Shown one piece after another: positions 1 to 15,000 of a stretch of 64,000 bases of DNA. The DNA lies in contig NC_092096.1 of NCBI RefSeq assembly GCF_045679555.1, positions 17,636,771 to 17,700,770 of the forward strand. The letters are read 5' to 3'. The stretch comes from Salvelinus alpinus (Eukaryota; Chordata; Actinopteri; Salmoniformes; Salmonidae). Every line of letters starts with the position of its first letter. The first letter of the stretch is position 1. Under the pieces are notes generated by a model. The model had not been told where the DNA came from and searched no databases. It saw nothing but the letters and a program-made list of their open reading frames with translations. Position numbers and translations under genes: made by a program.

Positions 1-3000
1 CTCTAAACAGATATGACCTGTCTCTGTTTGACATCCCTCTGTAACAACAACCTCTCCTAGTATTAATGTCTCTAAACAGATATGACCTGTCTCTGTTTGA
101 CATCCCTCTGTAAACAACAACCTCTCCTAGTATTAATGTCTCTAAACAGATATGACCTGTCTCTGTTTGACATCCCTCTGTAACAACAACCTCTCCTAGT
201 ATTAATGTCTCTAAACAGATATGACCTGTCTCTGTTTGACATCCCTCTGTAAACAACAACCTCTCCTAGTATTAATGTCTCTAAACAGATATGACCTGTC
301 TCTGTTTGACATCCCTCTGTAACAACAACCTCTCCTAGTATTAATGTCTCTAAACAGATATGACCTGTCTCTGTTTGACATCCCTCTGTAAACAACAACC
401 TCTCCTAGTATTAATGTCTCTAAACAGATATGACCTGTCTCTGTTTGACATCCCTCTGTAACAACAACCTCTCCTAGTATTAATGTCTCTAAACAGATAT
501 GACCTGTCTCTGTTTGACATCCCTCTGTAAACAACAACAACCTCTCCTAGTATTAATGTCTCTAAACAGATATGACCTGTCTCTGTTTGACATCCCTCTG
601 TAAACAACAACCTCTCCTAGTATTAATGTCTCTAAACAGATATGACCTGTCTCTGTTTGACATCCCTCTGTAACAACAACCTCTCCTAGTATTAATGTCT
701 CTAAACAGATATGACCTGTCTCTGTTTGACATCCCTCTGTAACAACAACCTCTCCTAGTATTAATGTCTCTAAACAGATATGACCTGTCTCTGTTTGACA
801 TCCCTCTGTAACAACAACCTCTCCTAGTATTAATGTCTCTAAACAGATATGACCTGTCTCTGTTTGACATCCCTCTGTAACATCAACCTCTCCTAGTATT
901 AATGTCTCTAAACAGATATGACCTGTCTCTGTTTGACATCCCTCTGTAAACAACAACCTCTCCTAGTATTAATGTCTCTAAACAGATATGACCTGTCTCT
1001 GTTTGACATCCCTCTGTAAACAACAACCTCTCCTAGTATTAATGTCTCTAAACAGATATGACCTGTCTCTGTTTGACATCCCTCTGTAACAACAACCTCT
1101 CCTAGTATTAATGTCTCTAAACAGATATGACCTGTCTCTGTTTGACATCCCTCTGTAAACAACAACAACCTCTCCTAGTATTAATGTCTCTAAACAGATA
1201 TGACCTGTCTCTGTTTGACATCCCTCTGTAAACAACAACAACCTCTCCTAGTATTAATGTCTCTAAACAGATATGACCTGTCTCTGTTTGACATCCCTCT
1301 GTAAACAACAACAACCTCTCCTAGTATTAATGTCTCTAAACAGATATGACCTGTCTCTGTTTGACATCCCTCTGTAACAACAACCTCTCCTAGTATTAAT
1401 GTCTCTAAACAGATATGACCTGTCTCTGTTTGACATCCCTCTGTAACATCAACCTCTCCTAGTATTAATGTCTCTAAACAGATATGACCTGTCTCTGTTT
1501 GACATCCCTCTGTAACAACCTCTCCTAGTATTAATGTCTCTAAACAGATATGACCTGTCTCTGTTTAACATCCCTCTGTAACAACAACCTCTCCTAGTAT
1601 TAATGTCTCTAAACAGATATGACCTGTCTCTGTTTGACATCCCTCTGTAACAACAACCTCTCCTAGTATTAATGTCTCTAAACAGATATGACCTGTCTCT
1701 GTTTGACATCCCTCTGTAACAACAACCTCTCCTAGTATTAATGTCTCTAAACAGATATGACCTGTCTCTGTTTAACATCCCTCTGTAAACAACAACAACC
1801 TCTCCTAGTATTAATGTCTCTAAACAGATATGACCTGTCTCTGTTTGACATCCCTCTGTAACAACAACCTCTCCTAGTATTAATGTCTCTAAACAGATAT
1901 GACCTGTCTCTGTTTGACATCCCTCTGTAACAACCTCTCCTAGTATTAATGTCTCTAAACAGATATGACCTGTCTCTGTTTGACATCCCTCTGTAACAAC
2001 AACCTCTCCTAGTATTAATGTCTCTAAACAGATATGACCTGTCTCTGTTTGACATCCCTCTGTAAACAACAACAACCTCTCCTAGTATTAATGTCTCTAA
2101 ACAGATATGACCTGTCTCTGTTTGACATCCCTCTGTAACAACAACCTCTCCTAGTATTAATGTCTCTAAACAGATATGACCTGTCTCTGTTTGACATCCC
2201 TCTGTAACATCAACCTCTCCTAGTATTAATGTCTCTAAACAGATATGACCTGTCTCTGTTTGACATCCCTCTGTAAACAACAACAACCTCTCCTAGTATT
2301 AATGTCTCTAAACAGATATGACCTGTCTCTGTTTGACATCCCTCTGTAACAACAACCTCTCCTAGTATTAATGTCTCTAAACAGATATGACCTGTCTCTG
2401 TTTGACATCCCTCTGTAACATCAACCTCTCCTAGTATTAATGTCTCTAAACAGATATGACCTGTCTCTGTTTGACATCCCTCTGTAACATCAACCTCTCC
2501 TAGTATTAATGTCTCTAACCAGATATGACCTGTCTCTGTTTGACATCCCTCTGTAACATCAACCTCTCCTAGTATTAATGTCTCTAAACAGATATGACCT
2601 GTCTCTGTTTGACATCCCTCTGTAACAACAACCTCTCCTAGTATTAATGTCTCTAAACAGATATGACCTGTCTCTGTTTGACATCCCTCTGTAACATCAA
2701 CCTCTCCTAGTATTAATGTCTCTAAACAGATATGACCTGTCTCTGTTTGACATCCCTCTGTAACAACCTCTCCTAGTATTAATGTCTCTAAACAGATATG
2801 ACCTGTCTCTGTTTGACATCCCTCTGTAACAACAACCTCTCCTAGTATTAATGTCTCTAAACAGATATGACCTGTCTCTGTTTGACATCCCTCTGTAACA
2901 TCAACCTCTCCTAGTATTAATGTCTCTAAACAGATATGACCTGTCTCTGTTTGACATCCCTCTGTAACAACAACCTCTCCTAGTATTAATGTCTCTAAAC

Positions 3001-6000
3001 AGATATGACCTGTCTCTGTTTGGCATCCCTCTGTAAACAACAACCTCTCCTTGTATTAATGTCTCTAAACAGATATGACCTGTCTCTGTTTGACATCCCT
3101 CTGTAACAACAACCTCTCCTAGTATTAATGTCTCTAAACAGATATGACCTGTCTCTGTTTGACATCCCTCTGTAAACAACAACAACCTCTCCTAGTATTA
3201 ATGTCTCTAAACAGATATGACCTGTCTCTGTTTGACATCCCTCTGTAACATCAACCTCTCCTAGTATTAATGTCTCTAAACAGATATGACCTGTCTCTGT
3301 TTGACATCCCTCTGTAACATCAACCTCTCCTAGTATTAATGTCTCTAAACAGATATGACCTGTCTCTGTTTGACATCCCTCTGTAAATAACAACCTCTCC
3401 TAGTATTAATGTCTCTAAACAGATATGACCTGTCTCTGTTTGACATCCCTCTGTAAACAACAACCTCTCCTAGTATTAATGTCTCTAAACAGATATGACC
3501 TGTCTCTGTTTGACATCCCTCTGTAACATCAACCTCTCCTAGTATTAATGTCTCTAAACAGATATGACCTGTCTCTGTTTGACATCCCTCTGTAACAACA
3601 ACCTCTCCTAGTATTAATGTCTCTAAACAGATATGACCTGTCTCTGTTTGACATCCCTCTGTAAACAACAACCTCTCCTAGTATTAATGTCTCTAAACAG
3701 ATATGACCTGTCTCTGTTTGACATCCCTCTGTAACAACCTCTCCTAGTATTAATGTCTCTAAACAGATATGACCTGTCTCTGTTTGACATCCCTCTGTAA
3801 ACAACAACCTCTCCTAGTATTAATGTCTCTAAACAGATATGACCTGTCTCTGTTTGACATCCCTCTGTAACATCAACCTCTCCTAGTATTAATGTCTCTA
3901 AACAGATATGACCTGTCTCTGTTTGACATCCCTCTGTAACAACCTCTCCTAGTATTAATGTCTCTTAACAGATATGACCTGTCTCTGTTTGACATCCCTC
4001 TGTAACATCAACCTCTCCTAGTATTAATGTCTCTAAACAGATATGACCTGTCTCTGTTTGACATCCCTCTGTAACAACAACCTCTCCTAGTATTAATGTC
4101 TCTAAACAGATATGACCTGTCTCTGTTTGACATCCCTCTGTAAACAACAACCTCTCCTAGTATTAATGTCTCTAAACAGATATGACCTGTCTCTGTTTGA
4201 CATCCCTCTGTAAACAACAACCTCTCCTAGTATTAATGTCTCTAAACAGATATGACCTGTCTCTGTTTGACATCCCTCTGTAACAACAACCTCTCCTAGT
4301 ATTAATGTCTCTAAACAGATATGACCTGTCTCTGTTTGACATCCCTCTGTAACAACAACCTCTCCTAGTATTAATGTCTCTAAACAGATATGACCTGTCT
4401 CTGTTTGACATCCCTCTGTAACAACAACCTCTCCTAGTATTAATGTCTCTAAACAGATATGACCTGTCTCTGTTTGACATCCCTCTGTAAACAACAACCT
4501 CTCCTAGTATTAATGTCTCTAAACAGATATGACCTGTCTCTGTTTGACATCCCTCTGTAACAACCTCTCCTAGTATTAATGTCTCTAAACAGATATGACC
4601 TGTCTCTGTTTGACATCCCTCTGTAACAACAACCTCTCCTAGTATTAATGTCTCTAAACAGATATGACCTGTCTCTGTTTAACATCCCTCTGTAAACAAC
4701 AACAACCTCTCCTAGTATTAATGTCTCTAAACAGATATGACCTGTCTCTGTTTGACATCCCTCTGTAACAACAACCTCTCCTAGTATTAATGTCTCTAAA
4801 CAGATATGACCTGTCTCTGTTTGACATCCCTCTGTAACAACCTCTCCTAGTATTAATGTCTCTAAACAGATATGACCTGTCTCTGTTTGACATCCCTCTG
4901 TAACAACAACCTCTCCTAGTATTAATGTCTCTAAACAGATATGACCTGTCTCTGTTTGACATCCCTCTGTAAACAACAACAACCTCTCCTAGTATTAATG
5001 TCTCTAAACAGATATGACCTGTCTCTGTTTGACATCCCTCTGTAACAACAACCTCTCCTAGTATTAATGTCTCTAAACAGATATGACCTGTCTCTGTTTG
5101 ACATCCCTCTGTAACATCAACCTCTCCTAGTATTAATGTCTCTAAACAGATATGACCTGTCTCTGTTTGACATCCCTCTGTAAACAACAACAACCTCTCC
5201 TAGTATTAATGTCTCTAAACAGATATGACCTGTCTCTGTTTGACATCCCTCTGTAACAACAACCTCTCCTAGTATTAATGTCTCTAAACAGATATGACCT
5301 GTCTCTGTTTGACATCCCTCTGTAACATCAACCTCTCCTAGTATTAATGTCTCTAAACAGATATGACCTGTCTCTGTTTGACATCCCTCTGTAACATCAA
5401 CCTCTCCTAGTATTAATGTCTCTAACCAGATATGACCTGTCTCTGTTTGACATCCCTCTGTAACATCAACCTCTCCTAGTATTAATGTCTCTAAACAGAT
5501 ATGACCTGTCTCTGTTTGACATCCCTCTGTAACAACAACCTCTCCTAGTATTAATGTCTCTAAACAGATATGACCTGTCTCTGTTTGACATCCCTCTGTA
5601 ACATCAACCTCTCCTAGTATTAATGTCTCTAAACAGATATGACCTGTCTCTGTTTGACATCCCTCTGTAACAACCTCTCCTAGTATTAATGTCTCTAAAC
5701 AGATATGACCTGTCTCTGTTTGACATCCCTCTGTAACAACAACCTCTCCTAGTATTAATGTCTCTAAACAGATATGACCTGTCTCTGTTTGACATCCCTC
5801 TGTAACATCAACCTCTCCTAGTATTAATGTCTCTAAACAGATATGACCTGTCTCTGTTTGACATCCCTCTGTAACAACAACCTCTCCTAGTATTAATGTC
5901 TCTAAACAGATATGACCTGTCTCTGTTTGGCATCCCTCTGTAAACAACAACCTCTCCTTGTATTAATGTCTCTAAACAGATATGACCTGTCTCTGTTTGA

Positions 6001-9000
6001 CATCCCTCTGTAACAACAACCTCTCCTAGTATTAATGTCTCTAAACAGATATGACCTGTCTCTGTTTGACATCCCTCTGTAAACAACAACAACCTCTCCT
6101 AGTATTAATGTCTCTAAACAGATATGACCTGTCTCTGTTTGACATCCCTCTGTAACATCAACCTCTCCTAGTATTAATGTCTCTAAACAGATATGACCTG
6201 TCTCTGTTTGACATCCCTCTGTAACATCAACCTCTCCTAGTATTAATGTCTCTAAACAGATATGACCTGTCTCTGTTTGACATCCCTCTGTAAATAACAA
6301 CCTCTCCTAGTATTAATGTCTCTAAACAGATATGACCTGTCTCTGTTTGACATCCCTCTGTAAACAACAACCTCTCCTAGTATTAATGTCTCTAAACAGA
6401 TATGACCTGTCTCTGTTTGACATCCCTCTGTAACATCAACCTCTCCTAGTATTAATGTCTCTAAACAGATATGACCTGTCTCTGTTTGACATCCCTCTGT
6501 AACAACAACCTCTCCTAGTATTAATGTCTCTAAACAGATATGACCTGTCTCTGTTTGACATCCCTCTGTAAACAACAACCTCTCCTAGTATTAATGTCTC
6601 TAAACAGATATGACCTGTCTCTGTTTGACATCCCTCTGTAACATCAACCTCTCCTAGTATTAATGTCTCTAAACAGATATGACCTGTCTCTGTTTGACAT
6701 CCCTCTGTAACAACAACCTCTCCTAGTATTAATGTCTCTAAACAGATATGACCTGTCTCTGTTTGACATCCCTCTGTAAACAACAACCTCTCCTAGTATT
6801 AATGTCTCTAAACAGATATGACCTGTCTCTGTTTGACATCCCTCTGTAACAACCTCTCCTAGTATTAATGTCTCTAAACAGATATGACCTGTCTCTGTTT
6901 GACATCCCTCTGTAAACAACAACCTCTCCTAGTATTAATGTCTCTAAACAGATATGACCTGTCTCTGTTTGACATCCCTCTGTAACATCAACCTCTCCTA
7001 GTATTAATGTCTCTAAACAGATATGACCTGTCTCTGTTTGACATCCCTCTGTAACAACCTCTCCTAGTATTAATGTCTCTTAACAGATATGACCTGTCTC
7101 TGTTTGACATCCCTCTGTAAACAACAACAACCTCTCCTAGTATTAATGTCTCTAAACAGATATGACCTGTCTCTGTTTGACATCCCTCTGTAACAACAAC
7201 CTCTCCTAGTATTAATGTCTCTAAACAGATATGACCTGTCTCTGTTTGACATCCCTCTGTAACATCAACCTCTCCTAGTATTAATGTCTCTAAACAGATA
7301 TGACCTGTCTCTGTTTGACATCCCTCTGTAAACAACAACAACCTCTCCTAGTATTAATGTCTCTAAACAGATATGACCTGTCTCTGTTTGACATCCCTCT
7401 GTAACAACAACCTCTCCTAGTATTAATGTCTCTAAACAGATATGACCTGTCTCTGTTTGACATCCCTCTGTAACATCAACCTCTCCTAGTATTAATGTCT
7501 CTAAACAGATATGACCTGTCTCTGTTTGACATCCCTCTGTAACATCAACCTCTCCTAGTATTAATGTCTCTAACCAGATATGACCTGTCTCTGTTTGACA
7601 TCCCTCTGTAACATCAACCTCTCCTAGTATTAATGTCTCTAAACAGATATGACCTGTCTCTGTTTGACATCCCTCTGTAACAACAACCTCTCCTAGTATT
7701 AATGTCTCTAAACAGATATGACCTGTCTCTGTTTGACATCCCTCTGTAACATCAACCTCTCCTAGTATTAATGTCTCTAAACAGATATGACCTGTCTCTG
7801 TTTGACATCCCTCTGTAACAACCTCTCCTAGTATTAATGTCTCTAAACAGATATGACCTGTCTCTGTTTGACATCCCTCTGTAACAACAACCTCTCCTAG
7901 TATTAATGTCTCTAAACAGATATGACCTGTCTCTGTTTGACATCCCTCTGTAACATCAACCTCTCCTAGTATTAATGTCTCTAAACAGATATGACCTGTC
8001 TCTGTTTGACATCCCTCTGTAACAACAACCTCTCCTAGTATTAATGTCTCTAAACAGATATGACCTGTCTCTGTTTGGCATCCCTCTGTAAACAACAACC
8101 TCTCCTTGTATTAATGTCTCTAAACAGATATGACCTGTCTCTGTTTGACATCCCTCTGTAACAACAACCTCTCCTAGTATTAATGTCTCTAAACAGATAT
8201 GACCTGTCTCTGTTTGACATCCCTCTGTAAACAACAACAACCTCTCCTAGTATTAATGTCTCTAAACAGATATGACCTGTCTCTGTTTGACATCCCTCTG
8301 TAACATCAACCTCTCCTAGTATTAATGTCTCTAAACAGATATGACCTGTCTCTGTTTGACATCCCTCTGTAACATCAACCTCTCCTAGTATTAATGTCTC
8401 TAAACAGATATGACCTGTCTCTGTTTGACATCCCTCTGTAAATAACAACCTCTCCTAGTATTAATGTCTCTAAACAGATATGACCTGTCTCTGTTTGACA
8501 TCCCTCTGTAAACAACAACCTCTCCTAGTATTAATGTCTCTAAACAGATATGACCTGTCTCTGTTTGACATCCCTCTGTAACATCAACCTCTCCTAGTAT
8601 TAATGTCTCTAAACAGATATGACCTGTCTCTGTTTGACATCCCTCTGTAACAACAACCTCTCCTAGTATTAATGTCTCTAAACAGATATGACCTGTCTCT
8701 GTTTGACATCCCTCTGTAAACAACAACCTCTCCTAGTATTAATGTCTCTAAACAGATATGACCTGTCTCTGTTTGACATCCCTCTGTAACATCAACCTCT
8801 CCTAGTATTAATGTCTCTAAACAGATATGACCTGTCTCTGTTTGACATCCCTCTGTAACAACAACCTCTCCTAGTATTAATGTCTCTAAACAGATATGAC
8901 CTGTCTCTGTTTGACATCCCTCTGTAAACAACAACCTCTCCTAGTATTAATGTCTCTAAACAGATATGACCTGTCTCTGTTTGACATCCCTCTGTAACAA

Positions 9001-12000
9001 CCTCTCCTAGTATTAATGTCTCTAAACAGATATGACCTGTCTCTGTTTGACATCCCTCTGTAAACAACAACCTCTCCTAGTATTAATGTCTCTAAACAGA
9101 TATGACCTGTCTCTGTTTGACATCCCTCTGTAACATCAACCTCTCCTAGTATTAATGTCTCTAAACAGATATGACCTGTCTCTGTTTGACATCCCTCTGT
9201 AACAACCTCTCCTAGTATTAATGTCTCTTAACAGATATGACCTGTCTCTGTTTGACATCCCTCTGTAACATCAACCTCTCCTAGTATTAATGTCTCTAAA
9301 CAGATATGACCTGTCTCTGTTTGACATCCCTCTGTAACAACAACCTCTCCTAGTATTAATGTCTCTAAACAGATATGACCTGTCTCTGTTTGACATCCCT
9401 CTGTAAACAACAACCTCTCCTAGTATTAATGTCTCTAAACAGATATGACCTGTCTCTGTTTGACATCCCTCTGTAAACAACAACCTCTCCTAGTATTAAT
9501 GTCTCTAAACAGATATGACCTGTCTCTGTTTGACATCCCTCTGTAACAACAACCTCTCCTAGTATTAATGTCTCTAAACAGATATGACCTGTCTCTGTTT
9601 GACATCCCTCTGTAACAACAACCTCTCCTAGTATTAATGTCTCTAAACAGATATGACCTGTCTCTGTTTGACATCCCTCTGTAACAACAACCTCTCCTAG
9701 TATTAATGTCTCTAAACAGATATGACCTGTCTCTGTTTGACATCCCTCTGTAAACAACAACCTCTCCTAGTATTAATGTCTCTAAACAGATATGACCTGT
9801 CTCTGTTTGACATCCCTCTGTAACAACCTCTCCTAGTATTAATGTCTCTAAACAGATATGACCTGTCTCTGTTTGACATCCCTCTGTAACATCAACCTCT
9901 CCTAGTATTAATGTCTCTAAACAGATATGACCTGTCTCTGTTTGACATCCCTCTGTAACATCAACCTCTCCTAGTATTAATGTCTCTAAACAGATATGAC
10001 CTGTCTCTGTTTGACATCCCTCTGTAACATCAACCTCTCCTAGTATTAATGTCTCTAAACAGATATGACCTGTCTCTGTTTGACATCCCTCTGTAAACAA
10101 CAACAACCTCTCCTAGTATTAATGTCTCTAAACAGATATGACCTGTCTCTGTTTGACATCCCTCTGTAACAACAACCTCTCCTAGTATTAATGTCTCTAA
10201 ACAGATATGACCTGTCTCTGTTTGACATCCCTCTGTAACATCAACCTCTCCTAGTATTAATGTCTCTAAACAGATATGACCTGTCTCTGTTTGACATCCC
10301 TCTGTAACAACCTCTCCTAGTATTAATGTCTCTAAACAGATATGACCTGTCTCTGTTTAACATCCCTCTGTAACAACAACCTCTCCTAGTATTAATGTCT
10401 CTAAACAGATATGACCTGTCTCTGTTTGACATCCCTCTGTAACAACAACCTCTCCTAGTATTAATGTCTCTAAACAGATATGACCTGTCTCTGTTTGACA
10501 TCCCTCTGTAACAACAACCTCTCCTAGTATTAATGTCTCTAAACAGATATGACCTGTCTCTGTTTAACATCCCTCTGTAAACAACAACAACCTCTCCTAG
10601 TATTAATGTCTCTAAACAGATATGACCTGTCTCTGTTTGACATCCCTCTGTAACAACAACCTCTCCTAGTATTAATGTCTCTAAACAGATATGACCTGTC
10701 TCTGTTTGACATCCCTCTGTAACAACCTCTCCTAGTATTAATGTCTCTAAACAGATATGACCTGTCTCTGTTTGACATCCCTCTGTAACAACAACCTCTC
10801 CTAGTATTAATGTCTCTAAACAGATATGACCTGTCTCTGTTTGACATCCCTCTGTAAACAACAACAACCTCTCCTAGTATTAATGTCTCTAAACAGATAT
10901 GACCTGTCTCTGTTTGACATCCCTCTGTAACAACAACCTCTCCTAGTATTAATGTCTCTAAACAGATATGACCTGTCTCTGTTTGACATCCCTCTGTAAC
11001 ATCAACCTCTCCTAGTATTAATGTCTCTAAACAGATATGACCTGTCTCTGTTTGACATCCCTCTGTAAACAACAACAACCTCTCCTAGTATTAATGTCTC
11101 TAAACAGATATGACCTGTCTCTGTTTGACATCCCTCTGTAACAACAACCTCTCCTAGTATTAATGTCTCTAAACAGATATGACCTGTCTCTGTTTGACAT
11201 CCCTCTGTAACATCAACCTCTCCTAGTATTAATGTCTCTAAACAGATATGACCTGTCTCTGTTTGACATCCCTCTGTAACATCAACCTCTCCTAGTATTA
11301 ATGTCTCTAACCAGATATGACCTGTCTCTGTTTGACATCCCTCTGTAACATCAACCTCTCCTAGTATTAATGTCTCTAAACAGATATGACCTGTCTCTGT
11401 TTGACATCCCTCTGTAACAACAACCTCTCCTAGTATTAATGTCTCTAAACAGATATGACCTGTCTCTGTTTGACATCCCTCTGTAACATCAACCTCTCCT
11501 AGTATTAATGTCTCTAAACAGATATGACCTGTCTCTGTTTGACATCCCTCTGTAACAACCTCTCCTAGTATTAATGTCTCTAAACAGATATGACCTGTCT
11601 CTGTTTGACATCCCTCTGTAACAACAACCTCTCCTAGTATTAATGTCTCTAAACAGATATGACCTGTCTCTGTTTGACATCCCTCTGTAACATCAACCTC
11701 TCCTAGTATTAATGTCTCTAAACAGATATGACCTGTCTCTGTTTGACATCCCTCTGTAACAACAACCTCTCCTAGTATTAATGTCTCTAAACAGATATGA
11801 CCTGTCTCTGTTTGGCATCCCTCTGTAAACAACAACCTCTCCTTGTATTAATGTCTCTAAACAGATATGACCTGTCTCTGTTTGACATCCCTCTGTAACA
11901 ACAACCTCTCCTAGTATTAATGTCTCTAAACAGATATGACCTGTCTCTGTTTGACATCCCTCTGTAAACAACAACAACCTCTCCTAGTATTAATGTCTCT

Positions 12001-15000
12001 AAACAGATATGACCTGTCTCTGTTTGACATCCCTCTGTAACATCAACCTATCCTAGTATTAATGTCTCTAAACAGATATGACCTGTCTCTGTTTGACATC
12101 CCTCTGTAACATCAACCTATCCTAGTATTAATGTCTCTAAACAGATATGACCTGTCTCTGTTTGACATCCCTCTGTAAATAACAACCTCTCCTAGTATTA
12201 ATGTCTCTAAACAGATATGACCTGTCTCTGTTTGACATCCCTCTGTAAACAACAACCTCTCCTAGTATTAATGTCTCTAAACAGATATGACCTGTCTCTG
12301 TTTGACATCCCTCTGTAACATCAACCTCTCCTAGTATTAATGTCTCTAAACAGATATGACCTGTCTCTGTTTGACATCCCTCTGTAACAACAACCTCTCC
12401 TAGTATTAATGTCTCTAAACAGATATGACCTGTCTCTGTTTGACATCCCTCTGTAAACAACAACCTCTCCTAGTATTAATGTCTCTAAACAGATATGACC
12501 TGTCTCTGTTTGACATCCCTCTGTAACAACCTCTCCTAGTATTAATGTCTCTAAACAGATATGACCTGTCTCTGTTTGACATCCCTCTGTAAACAACAAC
12601 CTCTCCTAGTATTAATGTCTCTAAACAGATATGACCTGTCTCTGTTTGACATCCCTCTGTAACATCAACCTCTCCTAGTATTAATGTCTCTAAACAGATA
12701 TGACCTGTCTCTGTTTGACATCCCTCTGTAACAACCTCTCCTAGTATTAATGTCTCTTAACAGATATGACCTGTCTCTGTTTGACATCCCTCTGTAACAT
12801 CAACCTCTCCTAGTATTAATGTCTCTAAACAGATATGACCTGTCTCTGTTTGACATCCCTCTGTAACAACAACCTCTCCTAGTATTAATGTCTCTAAACA
12901 GATATGACCTGTCTCTGTTTGACATCCCTCTGTAAACAACAACCTCTCCTAGTATTAATGTCTCTAAACAGATATGACCTGTCTCTGTTTGACATCCCTC
13001 TGTAAACAACAACCTCTCCTAGTATTAATGTCTCTAAACAGATATGACCTGTCTCTGTTTGACATCCCTCTGTAACATCAACCTCTCCTAGTATTAATGT
13101 CTCTAAACAGATATGACCTGTCTCTGTTTGACATCCCTCTGTAACAACCTCTCCTAGTATTAATGTCTCTTAACAGATATGACCTGTCTCTGTTTGACAT
13201 CCCTCTGTAACATCAACCTCTCCTAGTATTAATGTCTCTAAACAGATATGACCTGTCTCTGTTTGACATCCCTCTGTAACAACAACCTCTCCTAGTATTA
13301 ATGTCTCTAAACAGATATGACCTGTCTCTGTTTGACATCCCTCTGTAACAACCTCTCCTAGTATTAATGTCTCTAAACAGATATGACCTGTCTCTGTTTG
13401 ACATCCCTCTGTAACATCAACCTCTCCTAGTATTAATGTCTCTAAACAGATATGACCTGTCTCTGTTTGACATCCCTCTGTAACATCAACCTCTCCTAGT
13501 ATTAATGTCTCTAAACAGATATGACCTGTCTCTGTTTGACATCCCTCTGTAACATCAACCTCTCCTAGTATTAATGTCTCTAAACAGATATGACCTGTCT
13601 CTGTTTGACATCCCTCTGTAACAACAACCTCTCCTAGTATTAATGTCTCTAAACAGATATGACCTGTCTCTGTTTGACATCCCTCTGTAACATCAACCTC
13701 TCCTAGTATTAATGTCTCTAAACAGATATGACCTGTCTCTGTTTGACATCCCTCTGTAACAACCTCTCCTAGTATTAATGTCTCTAAACAGATATGACCT
13801 GTCTCTGTTTGACATCCCTCTGTAACAACAACCTCTCCTAGTATTAATGTCTCTAAACAGATATGACCTGTCTCTGTTTGACATCCCTCTGTAACATCAA
13901 CCTCTCCTAGTATTAATGTCTCTAAACAGATATGACCTGTCTCTGTTTGACATCCCTCTGTAACAACAACCTCTCCTAGTATTAATGTCTCTAAACAGAT
14001 ATGACCTGTCTCTGTTTGGCATCCCTCTGTAAACAACAACCTCTCCTTGTATTAATGTCTCTAAACAGATATGACCTGTCTCTGTTTGACATCCCTCTGT
14101 AACAACAACCTCTCCTAGTATTAATGTCTCTAAACAGATATGACCTGTCTCTGTTTGACATCCCTCTGTAAACAACAACAACCTCTCCTAGTATTAATGT
14201 CTCTAAACAGATATGACCTGTCTCTGTTTGACATCCCTCTGTAACATCAACCTCTCCTAGTATTAATGTCTCTAAACAGATATGACCTGTCTCTGTTTGA
14301 CATCCCTCTGTAACATCAACCTCTCCTAGTATTAATGTCTCTAAACAGATATGACCTGTCTCTGTTTGACATCCCTCTGTAAATAACAACCTCTCCTAGT
14401 ATTAATGTCTCTAAACAGATATGACCTGTCTCTGTTTGACATCCCTCTGTAAACAACAACCTCTCCTAGTATTAATGTCTCTAAACAGATATGACCTGTC
14501 TCTGTTTGACATCCCTCTGTAACATCAACCTCTCCTAGTATTAATGTCTCTAAACAGATATGACCTGTCTCTGTTTGACATCCCTCTGTAACAACAACCT
14601 CTCCTAGTATTAATGTCTCTAAACAGATATGACCTGTCTCTGTTTGACATCCCTCTGTAAACAACAACCTCTCCTAGTATTAATGTCTCTAAACAGATAT
14701 GACCTGTCTCTGTTTGACATCCCTCTGTAACAACCTCTCCTAGTATTAATGTCTCTAAACAGATATGACCTGTCTCTGTTTGACATCCCTCTGTAAACAA
14801 CAACCTCTCCTAGTATTAATGTCTCTAAACAGATATGACCTGTCTCTGTTTGACATCCCTCTGTAAACAACAACCTCTCCTAGTATTAATGTCTCTAAAC
14901 AGATATGACCTGTCTCTGTTTGACATCCCTCTGTAACATCAACCTCTCCTAGTATTAATGTCTCTAAACAGATATGACCTGTCTCTGTTTGACATCCCTC